DNA of 11,912 bases from an uncultured Flavobacteriia bacterium (GTDB lineage: Bacteria > Bacteroidota > Bacteroidia > Flavobacteriales > Flavobacteriaceae): NCBI GenBank assembly GCA_946482495.1, contig CAMLRV010000047.1, forward strand, positions 1-11,912. Reading direction: 5' to 3'. Both the position numbers and the translations under genes were made by a program. Under the pieces are notes generated by a model. That model worked only from the letters and a program-made list of their open reading frames with translations, ran no database searches and was not told where the DNA came from. The stretch's first letter is position 1. Every line of letters begins with the position of its first letter. Of the stretch, positions 1 through 8,259 are shown in pieces.

Positions 1-905
1 TCAATTTTATATTTCTCTTTATCTTTTTCATAAATTTGAAAATAAGCATCTTCGCCATTATAGGTGTCAACCAAGAATTTGAAGTTTCCATTTTTGTCAG
101 TTGTTGTAATTTTAAAATCGAAAACTTCTCCAGGAATTGAAAAAGCAATTTTTTTGTTTTCTAGTGGATCAGTACTATTTTTAGCAATAATTTTTCCTCT
201 AAATATTTCACCACGAGTTTCAGGAAAAGTAGTATTTGCATTAATTTCTAAATTTTCTTGTTTTAAATCGGCCAATAAATTTTGACTATATTTTTCTTGA
301 TCAACAGGAATACTATCGGTTTTGATTACATTTAAAATAAAGTTACCTTTTAAGTTATCGTTAATGTTTAAAATAACTTTTTCTCTTTTTTGATATTCTG
401 TTTTATTCGTTTTTATTTGTGAGTTAGAATTACTTTTAGAAATTGGACTGATTTCTTTCGAAGCTTCTAAATTGGTTTCTTTAAATTCTTCTGGAAAAGG
501 TAAATAAGGATTGATAATGAATATTTTTTTGCAAGTGTATTCATTGCTATTTAGCATTAAATTCGTGTAGGCAATTATTTTATATTCTCCAGTTTGAACA
601 GTAGTTGGAATAAAAAAATCATTAAAGGAAACTCCGCCATCTATAAATTGTTTGTGCTTTAATATAGTTTCATTATCATGGTTAAGAAGTTCTACATATG
701 CAATTTTACTTGCTGATAAGACTTCTTTACTTGTTGCGTTTAAACAAGTTGTTTTGTATAAAATGCTTTCGCCTGTTAAATAATAATTTGAATTAATTTG
801 AAGAACTAATTGCTCTTTAACTGGTGAATTAATTTGGTTCATGTTTTGAGAAAACAAACATGAATGAATAAAAAATAATGCGATTATATAAGTTGATTTT
901 ATCAT
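1..905 (-). CDS. MG2-domain secreted protein, partial (C-terminus beyond left edge)
   Basis: This gene runs off the left edge; 301 codons are visible without a stop. The start ATG lies at 905-903 and shares ATGA with the stop of the upstream DUF4249 gene, which supports both the start choice and translational coupling. Residues 1-20 form a Sec signal peptide (MIKSTYIIALFF then HSCLFSQ). Residues about 32-135 resemble the MG2 (macroglobulin) domain found in large Bacteroidota surface proteins: YLTGESILYKTT, then SKIAYVELLN, then TGEYKIIAYTNLML, then the strand KKIFIINPYLPF. A second beta domain near residues 240-301 (RGEIFRGKI, then TTDKNGNFKF) resembles a carboxypeptidase-regulatory-like fold. 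Relatives are often 700-900 residues and may carry a TonB plug-like domain near the C-terminus, which cannot be checked here. The role is unknown; it is probably a periplasmic or surface partner of the receptor in the same operon. Confidence 0.8.
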   Translation of the reverse strand, partial: MIKSTYIIALFFIHSCLFSQNMNQINSPVKEQLVLQINSNYYLTGESILYKTTCLNATSKEVLSASKIAYVELLNHDNETILKHKQFIDGGVSFNDFFIPTTVQTGEYKIIAYTNLMLNSNEYTCKKIFIINPYLPFPEEFKETNLEASKEISPISKSNSNSQIKTNKTEYQKREKVILNINDNLKGNFILNVIKTDSIPVDQEKYSQNLLADLKQENLEINANTTFPETRGEIFRGKIIAKNSTDPLENKKIAFSIPGEVFDFKITTTDKNGNFKFLVDTYNGEDAYFQIYEKDKEKYKI

Positions 906-2098
906 TGCCAAAATGGTGGTACTACGTTAGAAGAAAATTTAGTGCAATCTCCACATGGAGGTGGAATTAAAAACACAATTGGATCAAGGTATTCGAAAAA
1001 TATTTCAATTGGGTTTGGGCTATTTAATGTGGACATAACAAGATAACCATCGCAAGCTTGTGATGGGTCAAAGCAATAATTGTTTGCACCAGGGCATTTT
1101 GAAACATCTGGTTCAATACAATCATAGCAATCGAAGAAGTATCCTGGCTCTTGTGTGTTTGGAAAAATATCTTGGAAGTTAAAAAAGATTCTTTGTGAAC
1201 TTACTGTTGAAACATCGAAAAAACCAATCACTTTTTCTTCAGGATTGTTGGTACATGTAATATTTCCACTAAAAAACCCAGGTTGGTTTTGAGATAAAAT
1301 ACTTTGGTTGCTAGAGATTTTTTTTAACGTGTTGTAATACGTATATGATTCTAAATTTTGAACATATTGTCTCACTAAAATACTATATCTGTGTTTGATG
1401 ATTGGATCAGTTACAGGAATAAATCGAACTTTGTAATCTACTCGGTCTTCTGTTAAACTCGTAGTTGAGTTAAGTAAAATAGTATTAGATTTTACAGTCG
1501 AATAACAAGTTCTTGCTTCATAAGTTCTTGGAGTATAAATAAATTCGGTTGTATTCGGATTTACCGTTACTGTGTAAGGAATCCATTTTGGAGCAATTAT
1601 TTTGTAAGTTTCCTCATATTCATATCTGTAGTATTTTGAACTAAAAGTAGGATCAAAAGCATTAACCTTAATTTCAACGCCACGTTCTCCTTCAATTGTA
1701 ATATCGTTTGCTTCTACATTTTGTATTGGGTTTTCGCTGGTTAATACTTCTTGAGTGGAAGTATAAGTTTTTCCATTAGCTATAATTGTAAGTTTGTATT
1801 TTCTTCCTGGAACAGCTTGAAACGGATTTTCAGATTCATAAATCTCATTACCTTCGTCAAAGTCGTATACATTACCTAAATCATCTTCAACAAAAACGGT
1901 TGCGTTTTCAACAAACTCAGGTCCATTTTCTTCTAAACGATAGGTTTTTGAAAGCTTAATTTGTTGCGTTTTTAACTCGTTTGTAATTGTGGCTTCAATA
2001 ACAAGAGCTTCTTCAAAGTTGGTGCTTTTTAATATATATGGTTCTGTACAACTAAATGTTGTTGCTATAATAAATAGCAGAAAAACTATTTTTTTCAT
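902..2098 (-). CDS. DUF4249 domain-containing lipoprotein
   Basis: A 398-residue protein, close to the usual length of DUF4249 proteins, which are Bacteroidota outer-membrane-associated lipoproteins found beside TonB-dependent receptors. Residues 1-17 are a lipoprotein signal ending in TFSC, with Cys17 as the likely lipidation site. The N-terminal half (about 25-150) is beta-rich and Ig-like (ALVIEATITNEL, VFVEDDLGN, FQAVPGRKYKLTI), as is typical of the family. The C-terminal part holds IGFFDVSTVS at 291-300 and a cluster of seven cysteines (324, 327, 335, 342, 349, 382, 385). The start is 4 bases after the receptor stop, and the end overlaps the MG2 gene as ATGA. The family has no established function that I can name; a SusD-like accessory role at the receptor is an inference from position. 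Confidence 0.88.
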   Translation of the reverse strand: MKKIVFLLFIIATTFSCTEPYILKSTNFEEALVIEATITNELKTQQIKLSKTYRLEENGPEFVENATVFVEDDLGNVYDFDEGNEIYESENPFQAVPGRKYKLTIIANGKTYTSTQEVLTSENPIQNVEANDITIEGERGVEIKVNAFDPTFSSKYYRYEYEETYKIIAPKWIPYTVTVNPNTTEFIYTPRTYEARTCYSTVKSNTILLNSTTSLTEDRVDYKVRFIPVTDPIIKHRYSILVRQYVQNLESYTYYNTLKKISSNQSILSQNQPGFFSGNITCTNNPEEKVIGFFDVSTVSSQRIFFNFQDIFPNTQEPGYFFDCYDCIEPDVSKCPGANNYCFDPSQACDGYLVMSTLNSPNPIEIFFEYLDPIVFLIPPPCGDCTKFSSNVVPPFWQ

Positions 2099-2102
2099 AC
2101 GC

Positions 2103-4853
2103 TTAAAATTTAAAATTATAAGTTATTGTTGGGATTGGAATGGCAAATATGGAAGTTTTATATCCTTTTACTTGCCCGTTTTCTGTTATAAAATATATAG
2201 AGTAAGGATTATTTCTACCCAATAAATTATAAATTGAAATATTCCAAAAACTATGTGCTAATTTTTTTATTTTATGATTTCCTTCTACATTAAAACTAAA
2301 ATCTACTCTGTAATAATCTGGAATTCTAAATTCATTTCTATCGCTATATAAAGTGAATTCGGCATTTTGGTAAGTATATTTTCCAATTGGGTAAGTAATT
2401 GGTCTTCCAGTTTGATATACAAAGTTAAGTGAAAAACTATATCTTTTGGTGACTTTATAGTTTAAAACCGTATTAAAATCATGAGGTTTGTCAAAGTTCG
2501 AAGCAAAGAAATTGCCATTATTAACCCTTTCTTCATTGAACTTGCTGTCTAATTTTAGGAAGCTTCTTGAATAGGTGTAAGCAATCCAACCGTTTAATTT
2601 ACCGGTACTTTTTTTAATTAAAAGTTCAACTCCATATGATTTTCCTTCACCTTGTAATAATTCAGTTTCTAAGTTTTCACTTAAAATTACATTGGCTCCT
2701 GTTTTATAATCTAAAATGTCTTTTGATTTTTTGTAATAACTTTCTAAACTAATTTCATACGTTTCATTTAAGTTTTTATATAAACCTGCAGAAAATTGTT
2801 GCCCAACCTGTGGTTTTACATTAATATCTGAAAGTTTCCAAATATCTGTTGGAGATTGTGTTGTATTTGTGCTTAAAAGATGAATGTATTGATAAGTTTT
2901 GTCGTAACCAACTTTGGCAGACAAGGTGTTTGTGACCATATATCTTGCTGAAATTCTTGGTTCAAAACCGCTATATTGTTTAATAATTTCGTTGTTTTTA
3001 TATTGCTTCGTTTCAATTAAAGTAGCTTCATTTCTTGGTAAACCAGGTTCGTATATTTTTTGTGAATTCGCGCCTAAATAATCAAAAAGAGAATATCTTC
3101 CACCAATATTTACCAATAAGTTTTCGGTTAACTTTATTTCAGTTTTCAAAAAAGCTGATGATTCTAATGCTTTTTCATCATTTAAATCAATTGGTTTGAT
3201 AATACTTGTAGCTACTTTCGGATTTAAAAATCCTGGGTTAATTTTGTATAATTTTGCAGCAATACCATAATTAACTGTGATTTTGTTAGTCAGTTTGTTT
3301 TCAAATTTTAATTGAGAATTGGTTTCGTTAATATTAAATCCTGAATCGAATGATTTATTGTTGTTATTTTCGTTGGAATAATTAATTCCGTATTTATAAT
3401 CACTATTACTGATTAAAAACTGAGAACTCATTTTTTTAGAAAATTTATGATCCCAATTCAATCCTAAAAGTCTGTTGTTGTAATTGAATAATGAATCTGA
3501 AGTAATTTTAAATTTATCATCACTATAATATAAAGAAGCTTGAATTGAATTGTTCTCATTTATTTGATGTTGGTATTTTGTGAAAAAGTCGTAAAATGAA
3601 GCACTACTTTTTTTAAGTTGTTCATTTTTTAAACTCTTTAAAATCCAATCAGAATAGGTTGCTCTAAAACCTGCAATAATTGCCGATTTGTTTTTTACTA
3701 CGGGAGCATTTACAAATAAATTACTGGTAACTGGTCCAATTCCGCCTTCTCCTGCAAGCTTAGTATTGTCTGGTTTTTTCGTTTTTAAATCAATTACCGA
3801 TGATAATCTTCCTCCGTATTCTGCTGGAATACTTCCTTTGTAAATAGTAGCACTTTTTAAACTATACGGATTAATAGAAGAGAAAAACCCTAAAAAGTGA
3901 AATGGATTATATAGTGAAATGTCGTCAACTAAAATTAAGTTTTGATCGGCGTTTCCACCTCTAACATTTAATCCACTTGAGCCTTCACCAGTAGTTTTTA
4001 CACCAGGCATGATAGTTGCGATTTTAAAAACATCTTGTTCTCCTAATAGGATTGGAACATTTTTCATGTTTTCTAAATCAATAGTTGTTGCTCCAATTAC
4101 AGAAGTTTTTATTTTTGCTTGAATTTTGTTAGTGATAACAACTTCTTTAATTCCAATAGATTTCTGACTAATATCGAAGTTCAAAGTACCACTTTCGTTG
4201 ATGAATATTTTTTTAAAATTTCCTTTTGCATTAATTGCATCAACTACAATTATGTGTTGCCCTGTTGGAATTTCTAAACTGTAATAACCTCTGTCGTCAG
4301 TTGTAGTTTCAATGTTTTTATTGTTAACTTTTACTTTTACATTTTTAAAAGGTTCATTGGTTTCAATATTCGTAATGATACCTGATAATGTTAGTTTTGA
4401 AGAATAACTGCTTTTCTTCTGTTTTCCGATATAAATAATATCATTATCAAAATTGGTAACCTCATTTTTATTTTGAAAGTTTGTTTCTTCGTTTGGTTTG
4501 TTGTTTTTAGATGCGGGTTTAAAATAATTATCTACAAAATAGTCATATACAATTCTGTTTTGAGTTAATATTATTTTGTTTCCATCTACGAAATAATTCA
4601 AAGATGTATTCGCAAATATTTTACTTAAAATATCTTCTAAATTCGAATTGGTAAAGTTTTCTGTTAGGGTCTTTTTTTCAGATTCTAACCATTTTGTGTC
4701 ATAATAAAACGATAATTTTTGTTGACTTTCTAGTTTTTGTAAAGACTCTAAAATAGTTTCATTTGTGAAAGAAATGGTAATGCTATCATTTTTAGTTTGT
4801 GAAAAAACTATAACTTGAAAAAAAAGAAAGAATAATAAAAGTGATTTTTTCAT
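2103..4853 (-). CDS. TonB-dependent receptor with N-terminal STN domain
   Basis: A 916-residue outer-membrane receptor that imports a substrate using TonB/ExbBD energy. The order of parts is: signal peptide 1-19 (MKKSLLLFFLFF, cut after FSQ); an STN (secretin/TonB short N-terminal) domain at about 23-100; an Asn/Lys-rich linker 101-154; a carboxypeptidase-D regulatory-like beta-sandwich at about 155-230; a plug at about 235-360 with LNVRGGNADQNLILVDD and the closing EYGGRLSSVIDLKT; and a beta-barrel to Phe916, the usual terminal aromatic residue. The STN domain normally couples receptors to a FecR-type anti-sigma factor, but no sigma/anti-sigma pair is next to this gene. Its ATG shares the T of the upstream stop (TAATG). 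The substrate cannot be told from the sequence. Confidence 0.95.
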   Translation of the reverse strand: MKKSLLLFFLFFQVIVFSQTKNDSITISFTNETILESLQKLESQQKLSFYYDTKWLESEKKTLTENFTNSNLEDILSKIFANTSLNYFVDGNKIILTQNRIVYDYFVDNYFKPASKNNKPNEETNFQNKNEVTNFDNDIIYIGKQKKSSYSSKLTLSGIITNIETNEPFKNVKVKVNNKNIETTTDDRGYYSLEIPTGQHIIVVDAINAKGNFKKIFINESGTLNFDISQKSIGIKEVVITNKIQAKIKTSVIGATTIDLENMKNVPILLGEQDVFKIATIMPGVKTTGEGSSGLNVRGGNADQNLILVDDISLYNPFHFLGFFSSINPYSLKSATIYKGSIPAEYGGRLSSVIDLKTKKPDNTKLAGEGGIGPVTSNLFVNAPVVKNKSAIIAGFRATYSDWILKSLKNEQLKKSSASFYDFFTKYQHQINENNSIQASLYYSDDKFKITSDSLFNYNNRLLGLNWDHKFSKKMSSQFLISNSDYKYGINYSNENNNNKSFDSGFNINETNSQLKFENKLTNKITVNYGIAAKLYKINPGFLNPKVATSIIKPIDLNDEKALESSAFLKTEIKLTENLLVNIGGRYSLFDYLGANSQKIYEPGLPRNEATLIETKQYKNNEIIKQYSGFEPRISARYMVTNTLSAKVGYDKTYQYIHLLSTNTTQSPTDIWKLSDINVKPQVGQQFSAGLYKNLNETYEISLESYYKKSKDILDYKTGANVILSENLETELLQGEGKSYGVELLIKKSTGKLNGWIAYTYSRSFLKLDSKFNEERVNNGNFFASNFDKPHDFNTVLNYKVTKRYSFSLNFVYQTGRPITYPIGKYTYQNAEFTLYSDRNEFRIPDYYRVDFSFNVEGNHKIKKLAHSFWNISIYNLLGRNNPYSIYFITENGQVKGYKTSIFAIPIPTITYNFKF

Positions 4854-5545
4854 TAATTTATAGTTTTAAATAAGTTTTGATAAAAAAGTTGGATATTAGT
4901 TTCTTTAAGATTGTTGTTCTCTCTGTAAAATTGCTTGATTTCTTTTTTTAATTCGGGAAATAAATTGATGATACTTTTTTTTGAAGATATTTCATTTAGT
5001 TTGTTATCGTAAAAAATGTAATATGTTTTAGAGTCGTAAAACTTGTTTGAAATTTTATCTGAGCTCGCAATAACTTTAATGTTTTTTTTATGTTTTACAT
5101 ATAGGGTGAACTTTTGATTAATGTTGTTTTCTTCAAAAAAACCAATTTTTATAGAGTTATCACTTGATATAATTTCTAATTTTTTGAATTTTATGTTTTT
5201 CAAAATAAAGTAATCTACTTGTTTACTTATGAAATAAGTTTCCAAAGCCAATTGAGCATTAGGTTTAAATAATAAGACGTCATCAAAAACATCATATTTG
5301 ATACTAATGTCATAATACATTTGGTTGTTGTAATGAACATTACCAACATTGTATTTATTTTCGAAAAATTGAGAAGTATTGTCGAATGTTATTTTGTATT
5401 TATTAAAATAAACTAAGCCGTTGTTGTAGGCAAGGTTTTCTTGGCCAACTAAGCTATCATTGTGTTTGATGAAATTTTTTTCTTGTGAAAAACCAAATGC
5501 AATGAAAGTTAAATGGAGTAGTAGTAGGAGTTGTTTTGTTGACAT
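4853..5545 (-). CDS. Secreted conserved protein of unknown function, first gene of the receptor operon
   Basis: A 230-residue protein that I cannot assign to a named family. The frame is open further upstream to a TTG at 5590, but the ATG at 5545 is preferred: it begins a clear signal peptide (MSTKQLLLLLHLTFIAFGFSQ), and the likely promoter lies inside the longer version. The mature part is Asn/Lys/Tyr/Phe-rich and looks beta-stranded. It contains NQMYYDISIKYDVFDDVLLF, then a short strand pair near LYVKHKKNIKV, and a charged helical end (INLFPELKKEIKQFYRENN). From memory, similar secreted proteins with a YDxxxDxLL core and a FPELKK helix sit upstream of STN-type receptors in flavobacteria; this was not searched. 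It ends at TAATG with the receptor start, so it is probably co-translated. A periplasmic or surface accessory role is plausible. Confidence 0.8.
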   Translation of the reverse strand: MSTKQLLLLLHLTFIAFGFSQEKNFIKHNDSLVGQENLAYNNGLVYFNKYKITFDNTSQFFENKYNVGNVHYNNQMYYDISIKYDVFDDVLLFKPNAQLALETYFISKQVDYFILKNIKFKKLEIISSDNSIKIGFFEENNINQKFTLYVKHKKNIKVIASSDKISNKFYDSKTYYIFYDNKLNEISSKKSIINLFPELKKEIKQFYRENNNLKETNIQLFYQNLFKTIN

Positions 5546-5564
5546 TTTGTAAAATTTTAGTGAA

Positions 5565-5591
5565 ATTATACAAAAATTCTTACAGCGCAAA
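5565..5591 (-). promoter_or_regulatory. Candidate promoter of the receptor operon
   Basis: On the minus strand a TTTG (5591-5588) is followed after 17 bases by TATAAT (5570-5565), about 20 bases before the ATG at 5545. The TTTG is the end of the T-tract of the pnp terminator. This reads as a promoter close to the Bacteroidota type, though the -7 box (TATAATTT) does not fit TAnnTTTG fully. Confidence 0.45.
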
Positions 5592-5622
5592 AAATCCCGA
5601 TAACTTTAACATTATCGGGATT
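5588..5622 (-). terminator. Intrinsic terminator of pnp
   Basis: A perfect 11-base inverted repeat (AATCCCGATAA at 5593-5603, TTATCGGGATT at 5612-5622) closes an 8-base loop. In the minus-strand transcript it is followed by six U residues (5594-5589). It lies 25 bases past the pnp stop and separates pnp from the receptor operon. Confidence 0.9.
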
Positions 5623-5646
5623 CTTAAGATTATGATTTTTAAAAGA

Positions 5647-7797
5647 TTACGCTTTTGGAGCGTTGTCTTTTTTCTCTTCTCTTGGAGGTCTTGGAACAAG
5701 CGCCTTTTTAGATACTTTTTCTTTTTTAGTTTTAGGATCTACACCTAAGTATTTCACCATAAATACATCACCCATATTTACTACATCGGTAACGTTTTCA
5801 GTTCTTTCCCAAGCTAATTCTGATACGTGTAATAAAACTTCGTTTCCTGGAGCAGCAGTATATTCTACAACAGCACCAAAGTCTAACATTTTAATTACTT
5901 TCACTTCGTAAGCTTCTCCCATTACTGGTTTGAAAACAATTGAATCAATTTTAGCTAATACAGTTGCAATTCCATCTGGATCTGTACCTAAAATTTCAAC
6001 TACACCTTGTTCGTCAACTTCGTTGATTACAATAGTTGTTCCAGTAGCTTTTTGTAATTCTTGAATTACTTTTCCACCAGGTCCAATTAAAGCTCCAATG
6101 AAGTTTCCAGGAATAGTTCTAGTGATGATTTTAGGAGCATGTTTCTTAACTTCTGCTCTTGGAGCAGCAATTGTTTCAGTTAATTTTCCTAAAATATGTA
6201 AACGTCCATCACGGGCTTGAGCTAATGCTTGTTCCATAATGTCGTAACGTAAACCATCAATTTTGATGTCCATTTGACAAGCTGTAATTCCTTCTGCTGT
6301 ACCAGTTACTTTGAAATCCATATCTCCTAAGTGATCTTCATCACCTAAGATATCAGATAATACAGCAAATTTCTCACCGTCAGTAATTAATCCCATTGCA
6401 ATACCAGAAACTGGTTTTGTCATTTGAACTCCAGCATCCATTAAGGCCATTGTACCTGCACAAACTGTAGCCATAGAAGAAGAACCATTAGATTCTAATA
6501 CTTCAGAAACTACACGAATTGTATACGGACAATCAGCAGGAATCATGTTTTTTAATGCTCTTTGCGCTAAGTTTCCATGTCCAACTTCTCTTCTTGAAGT
6601 TCCTCTTAAAGGTTTTGCTTCTCCAGTTGAGAAAGGAGGGAAGTTATAATGTAAATAGAATTTTTCTTCACCTTGTTCAGATGGTGAGTCTATTTGGTTC
6701 GCTTCTCTAGATGTTCCTAAAGTTACGGTTGCTAAAGCTTGAGTTTCTCCACGTGTAAATACAGATGAACCATGAACTCTTGGTAAGTAATCTGTTTCAC
6801 ACCAAATCGGACGGATATCAGTAGTTTTTCTTCCGTCTAGACGGATACCTTTTTCTAAAACTACATTTCTAACTGCTTCTTTATTTGTTTTGTAGAAATA
6901 CTTTCCAACTAAATCACCGTTTTCTTCTAATTCTTCTTCAGTAAATAAAGCTTTTACTTCTTCTTTAACAGCTGCGAATTTTTCACCTCTTTCACTTTTA
7001 GCTGAAGCTTCTTGTGCAATAGCGTAAATTTTATCATAAGCTGCAGCTTTTACTTTTGCGTAAATTGCTTCATCTTCTTTTTCACCTTCATATTCTCTAT
7101 AAGCAGGTGAACCAATTGCAGCTCTTAATTTTTCTTGAGCGTCAATTTGGATTTTAATAGCTTCGTGAGCAAATTTGATAGCTTCTACCATTTCTGCTTC
7201 TGAAATTTCTTTCATTTCTCCTTCCACCATGCAAACTGAATCTTTAGAAGCTCCAATCATCATGTCGATGTCTGATTTTTCTAATTCTTCTCTGCTTGGG
7301 TTGATTACTAATTTTCCATCAATACGCGCTACACGTACTTCAGAAATTAAGTTATAAAAAGGAATGTCAGATACGGCTAATGCTGCTGAAGCGGCTAAAC
7401 CAGCTAATGCGTCTGGCATAACTTCTTCGTCGTGAGACATTAACTGAATCATAACTTGTACTTCTGCGTGGTAGTCATCTGGGAAAAGTGGACGTAATAC
7501 ACGGTCAACTAATCTCATTGTTAATACCTCGCTGTCGCTAGGACGAGCTTCTCTCTTGAAGAAACCTCCTGGAAAACGACCAGCGGCTGCAAATTTTTCA
7601 CGATAATCTACTGTTAAAGGTAAAAAATCTACACTTGGGTTGATGTTACGAGCGGCTACTGCTGTGGCAAGTATCATCGTGTCACCCATTCTAACTACTA
7701 CAGATCCGTCAGCTTGTTTAGCTAAACGACCTGTCTCGATTGTGATGCTTCTGCCATCACCTAAATCGATCTTCTCTACGAATAATTGTGGAATCAT
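5647..7797 (-). CDS. pnp: Polyribonucleotide nucleotidyltransferase (PNPase)
   Basis: PNPase degrades RNA 3' to 5' by phosphorolysis, releasing nucleoside diphosphates, and works as a cytoplasmic homotrimer. The protein has 716 residues from the ATG at 7797 ([15 protein letters not shown]), close to the 711 of E. coli. The frame is open upstream to a TTG at 7812, which would add five residues that the family does not have. The order is: first RNase PH domain (about 10-145, with [20 protein letters not shown]); a helical domain (about 240-310); a second RNase PH domain (about 315-545, with [11 protein letters not shown]); a KH domain with the GxxG loop IGPGGK at 571-576; an S1 domain (about 627-700); and a short Lys/Pro-rich tail. 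By alignment with E. coli Asp486, Asp492 and Lys494, the catalytic residues are Asp488, Asp494 and Lys496. It follows rpsO, the classic rpsO-pnp order. Confidence 0.98.
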   Translation of the reverse strand: MIPQLFVEKIDLGDGRSITIETGRLAKQADGSVVVRMGDTMILATAVAARNINPSVDFLPLTVDYREKFAAAGRFPGGFFKREARPSDSEVLTMRLVDRVLRPLFPDDYHAEVQVMIQLMSHDEEVMPDALAGLAASAALAVSDIPFYNLISEVRVARIDGKLVINPSREELEKSDIDMMIGASKDSVCMVEGEMKEISEAEMVEAIKFAHEAIKIQIDAQEKLRAAIGSPAYREYEGEKEDEAIYAKVKAAAYDKIYAIAQEASAKSERGEKFAAVKEEVKALFTEEELEENGDLVGKYFYKTNKEAVRNVVLEKGIRLDGRKTTDIRPIWCETDYLPRVHGSSVFTRGETQALATVTLGTSREANQIDSPSEQGEEKFYLHYNFPPFSTGEAKPLRGTSRREVGHGNLAQRALKNMIPADCPYTIRVVSEVLESNGSSSMATVCAGTMALMDAGVQMTKPVSGIAMGLITDGEKFAVLSDILGDEDHLGDMDFKVTGTAEGITACQMDIKIDGLRYDIMEQALAQARDGRLHILGKLTETIAAPRAEVKKHAPKIITRTIPGNFIGALIGPGGKVIQELQKATGTTIVINEVDEQGVVEILGTDPDGIATVLAKIDSIVFKPVMGEAYEVKVIKMLDFGAVVEYTAAPGNEVLLHVSELAWERTENVTDVVNMGDVFMVKYLGVDPKTKKEKVSKKALVPRPPREEKKDNAPKA

Positions 7798-7824
7798 AAG
7801 TTTAATTCTCAAAGGTTATACAAA

Positions 7825-7871
7825 GGGTTAGTTGTGTTGTTGTTGTGTAGTGTTGTAGTCGTTTCTAACCC
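7825..7871 (-). promoter_or_regulatory. Inverted repeat in the pnp leader
   Basis: On the minus strand GGGTTAG (7871-7865) and CTAACCC (7831-7825) are perfect complements around a 33-base loop rich in C and A with almost no G. It sits 28 bases upstream of the pnp ATG. In E. coli the pnp leader hairpin is the target of PNPase autocontrol after RNase III cutting; whether this stem plays a similar part here is inference. Confidence 0.35.
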
Positions 7872-7881
7872 AATGAAAAAC

Positions 7882-7911
7882 CAAACTTTTCTTGCTTTTT
7901 TTGTAAACAAA
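7882..7911 (-). promoter_or_regulatory. Weak candidate promoter of pnp
   Basis: On the minus strand TTTG (7911-7908) is followed after 18 bases by AAAGTTTG (7889-7882), one base away from TAnnTTTG. It begins at the end of the rpsO terminator. If used, it would give a pnp leader of about 75 bases that contains the inverted repeat at 7825-7871. No better match was found between the terminator and pnp. Confidence 0.3.
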
Positions 7912-7931
7912 AAGGGGCGCAAAGCCCCTTT
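7908..7931 (-). terminator. Intrinsic terminator of rpsO
   Basis: Perfect 8-base arms (AAAGGGGC at 7911-7918 and GCCCCTTT at 7924-7931) enclose a 5-base loop. On the minus strand the stem is followed by five T residues (7913-7909). The hairpin begins 5 bases past the rpsO stop. A terminator between rpsO and pnp is also known in E. coli. Confidence 0.9.
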
Positions 7932-7935
7932 AGTA

Positions 7936-8205
7936 TTATTTTCTAATTCCTAATTCTTTAATGATTTCACGGTATCTTAAGATATCTTTCTTCTTTAAGT
8001 AATCTAAAAGACTTCTTCTTTTACCTACTAAAAGAACTAATGATCTTTCAGTGTTATAATCGTGACGATTTTTTTTCAAGTGCTCAGTTAAGTGAGAAAT
8101 TCTGAATGTGAATAACGCAATTTGTCCTTCTGCTGAACCTGTGTTCTCTGCTTTTCCTCCGTGTTTAGCGAAGATTTCTGCTTTTGTTTCTTTAGTCAAA
8201 TACAT
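7936..8205 (-). CDS. rpsO: 30S ribosomal protein S15
   Basis: S15 binds the central domain of 16S rRNA early in assembly of the small subunit and helps form bridge B4. The protein has 89 residues, the same as E. coli S15. Its four-helix pattern is clear: KAEIFAKHGGKAENTGSAEG, then ISHLTEHLKKNRHDYNTERS, then LLVGKRRSLLDYLKKKDILR, then YREIIKELGIRK. The rRNA-contacting His42 and Asp49 are kept; the residue matching E. coli Ser52 is Thr. The start ATG at 8205 gives the normal MYLTKETK start. The gene stands between the sulfoxide reductase gene and pnp, with its own promoter and terminator, so most of its transcripts are probably monocistronic. Confidence 0.98.
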   Translation of the reverse strand: MYLTKETKAEIFAKHGGKAENTGSAEGQIALFTFRISHLTEHLKKNRHDYNTERSLVLLVGKRRSLLDYLKKKDILRYREIIKELGIRK

Positions 8206-8235
8206 GCTAATATTATTTAAATGATTATTATGTAG

Positions 8236-8252
8236 ATTGAGTTTATCTCAAT
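8236..8252 (-). promoter_or_regulatory. Hairpin at the 5' end of the rpsO leader
   Basis: On the minus strand ATTGAG, a 5-base loop ATAAA and CTCAAT form a perfect 6-pair stem. Placed against the predicted promoter, it would start almost at the 5' end of the transcript and end about 30 bases before the ATG. S15 represses its own mRNA through leader structures in several bacteria; this stem is a candidate for such a role or for mRNA protection. Confidence 0.4.
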
Positions 8253-8259
8253 ACGGGTG

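Noticed and set aside
64..285. Open frame of 73 codons on the plus strand
   Set aside because: It lies wholly antisense to the MG2-domain gene, whose reading shows clear family motifs; no recognisable protein on this strand.
1989..2225. Open frame of 78 codons on the plus strand
   Set aside because: It is antisense across the junction of the DUF4249 and receptor genes and has no credible protein features.
5546..5590. TTG start extending the 230-residue secreted protein by 15 residues
   Set aside because: The extension would bury the signal peptide behind a cysteine-bearing tail and run through the likely promoter; the ATG at 5545 is better.
5536..5911. Overlapping open frames on the plus strand across the pnp 3' end
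   Set aside because: They are antisense to the S1 domain of pnp and cross its terminator; no family features.
7798..7812. TTG start extending PNPase by five residues
   Set aside because: PNPases of this group begin at MIPQ, and the ATG at 7797 gives the normal length.
6519..7831. Several open frames of about 60 codons on the plus strand inside pnp
   Set aside because: They are shadows of a long, highly conserved gene on the other strand.
7831..7858. GTTGTTGTTGTG-like low-complexity run resembling a repeat array
   Set aside because: It is short and irregular with no spacers; better seen as the unstructured C/A-rich pnp leader on the other strand.
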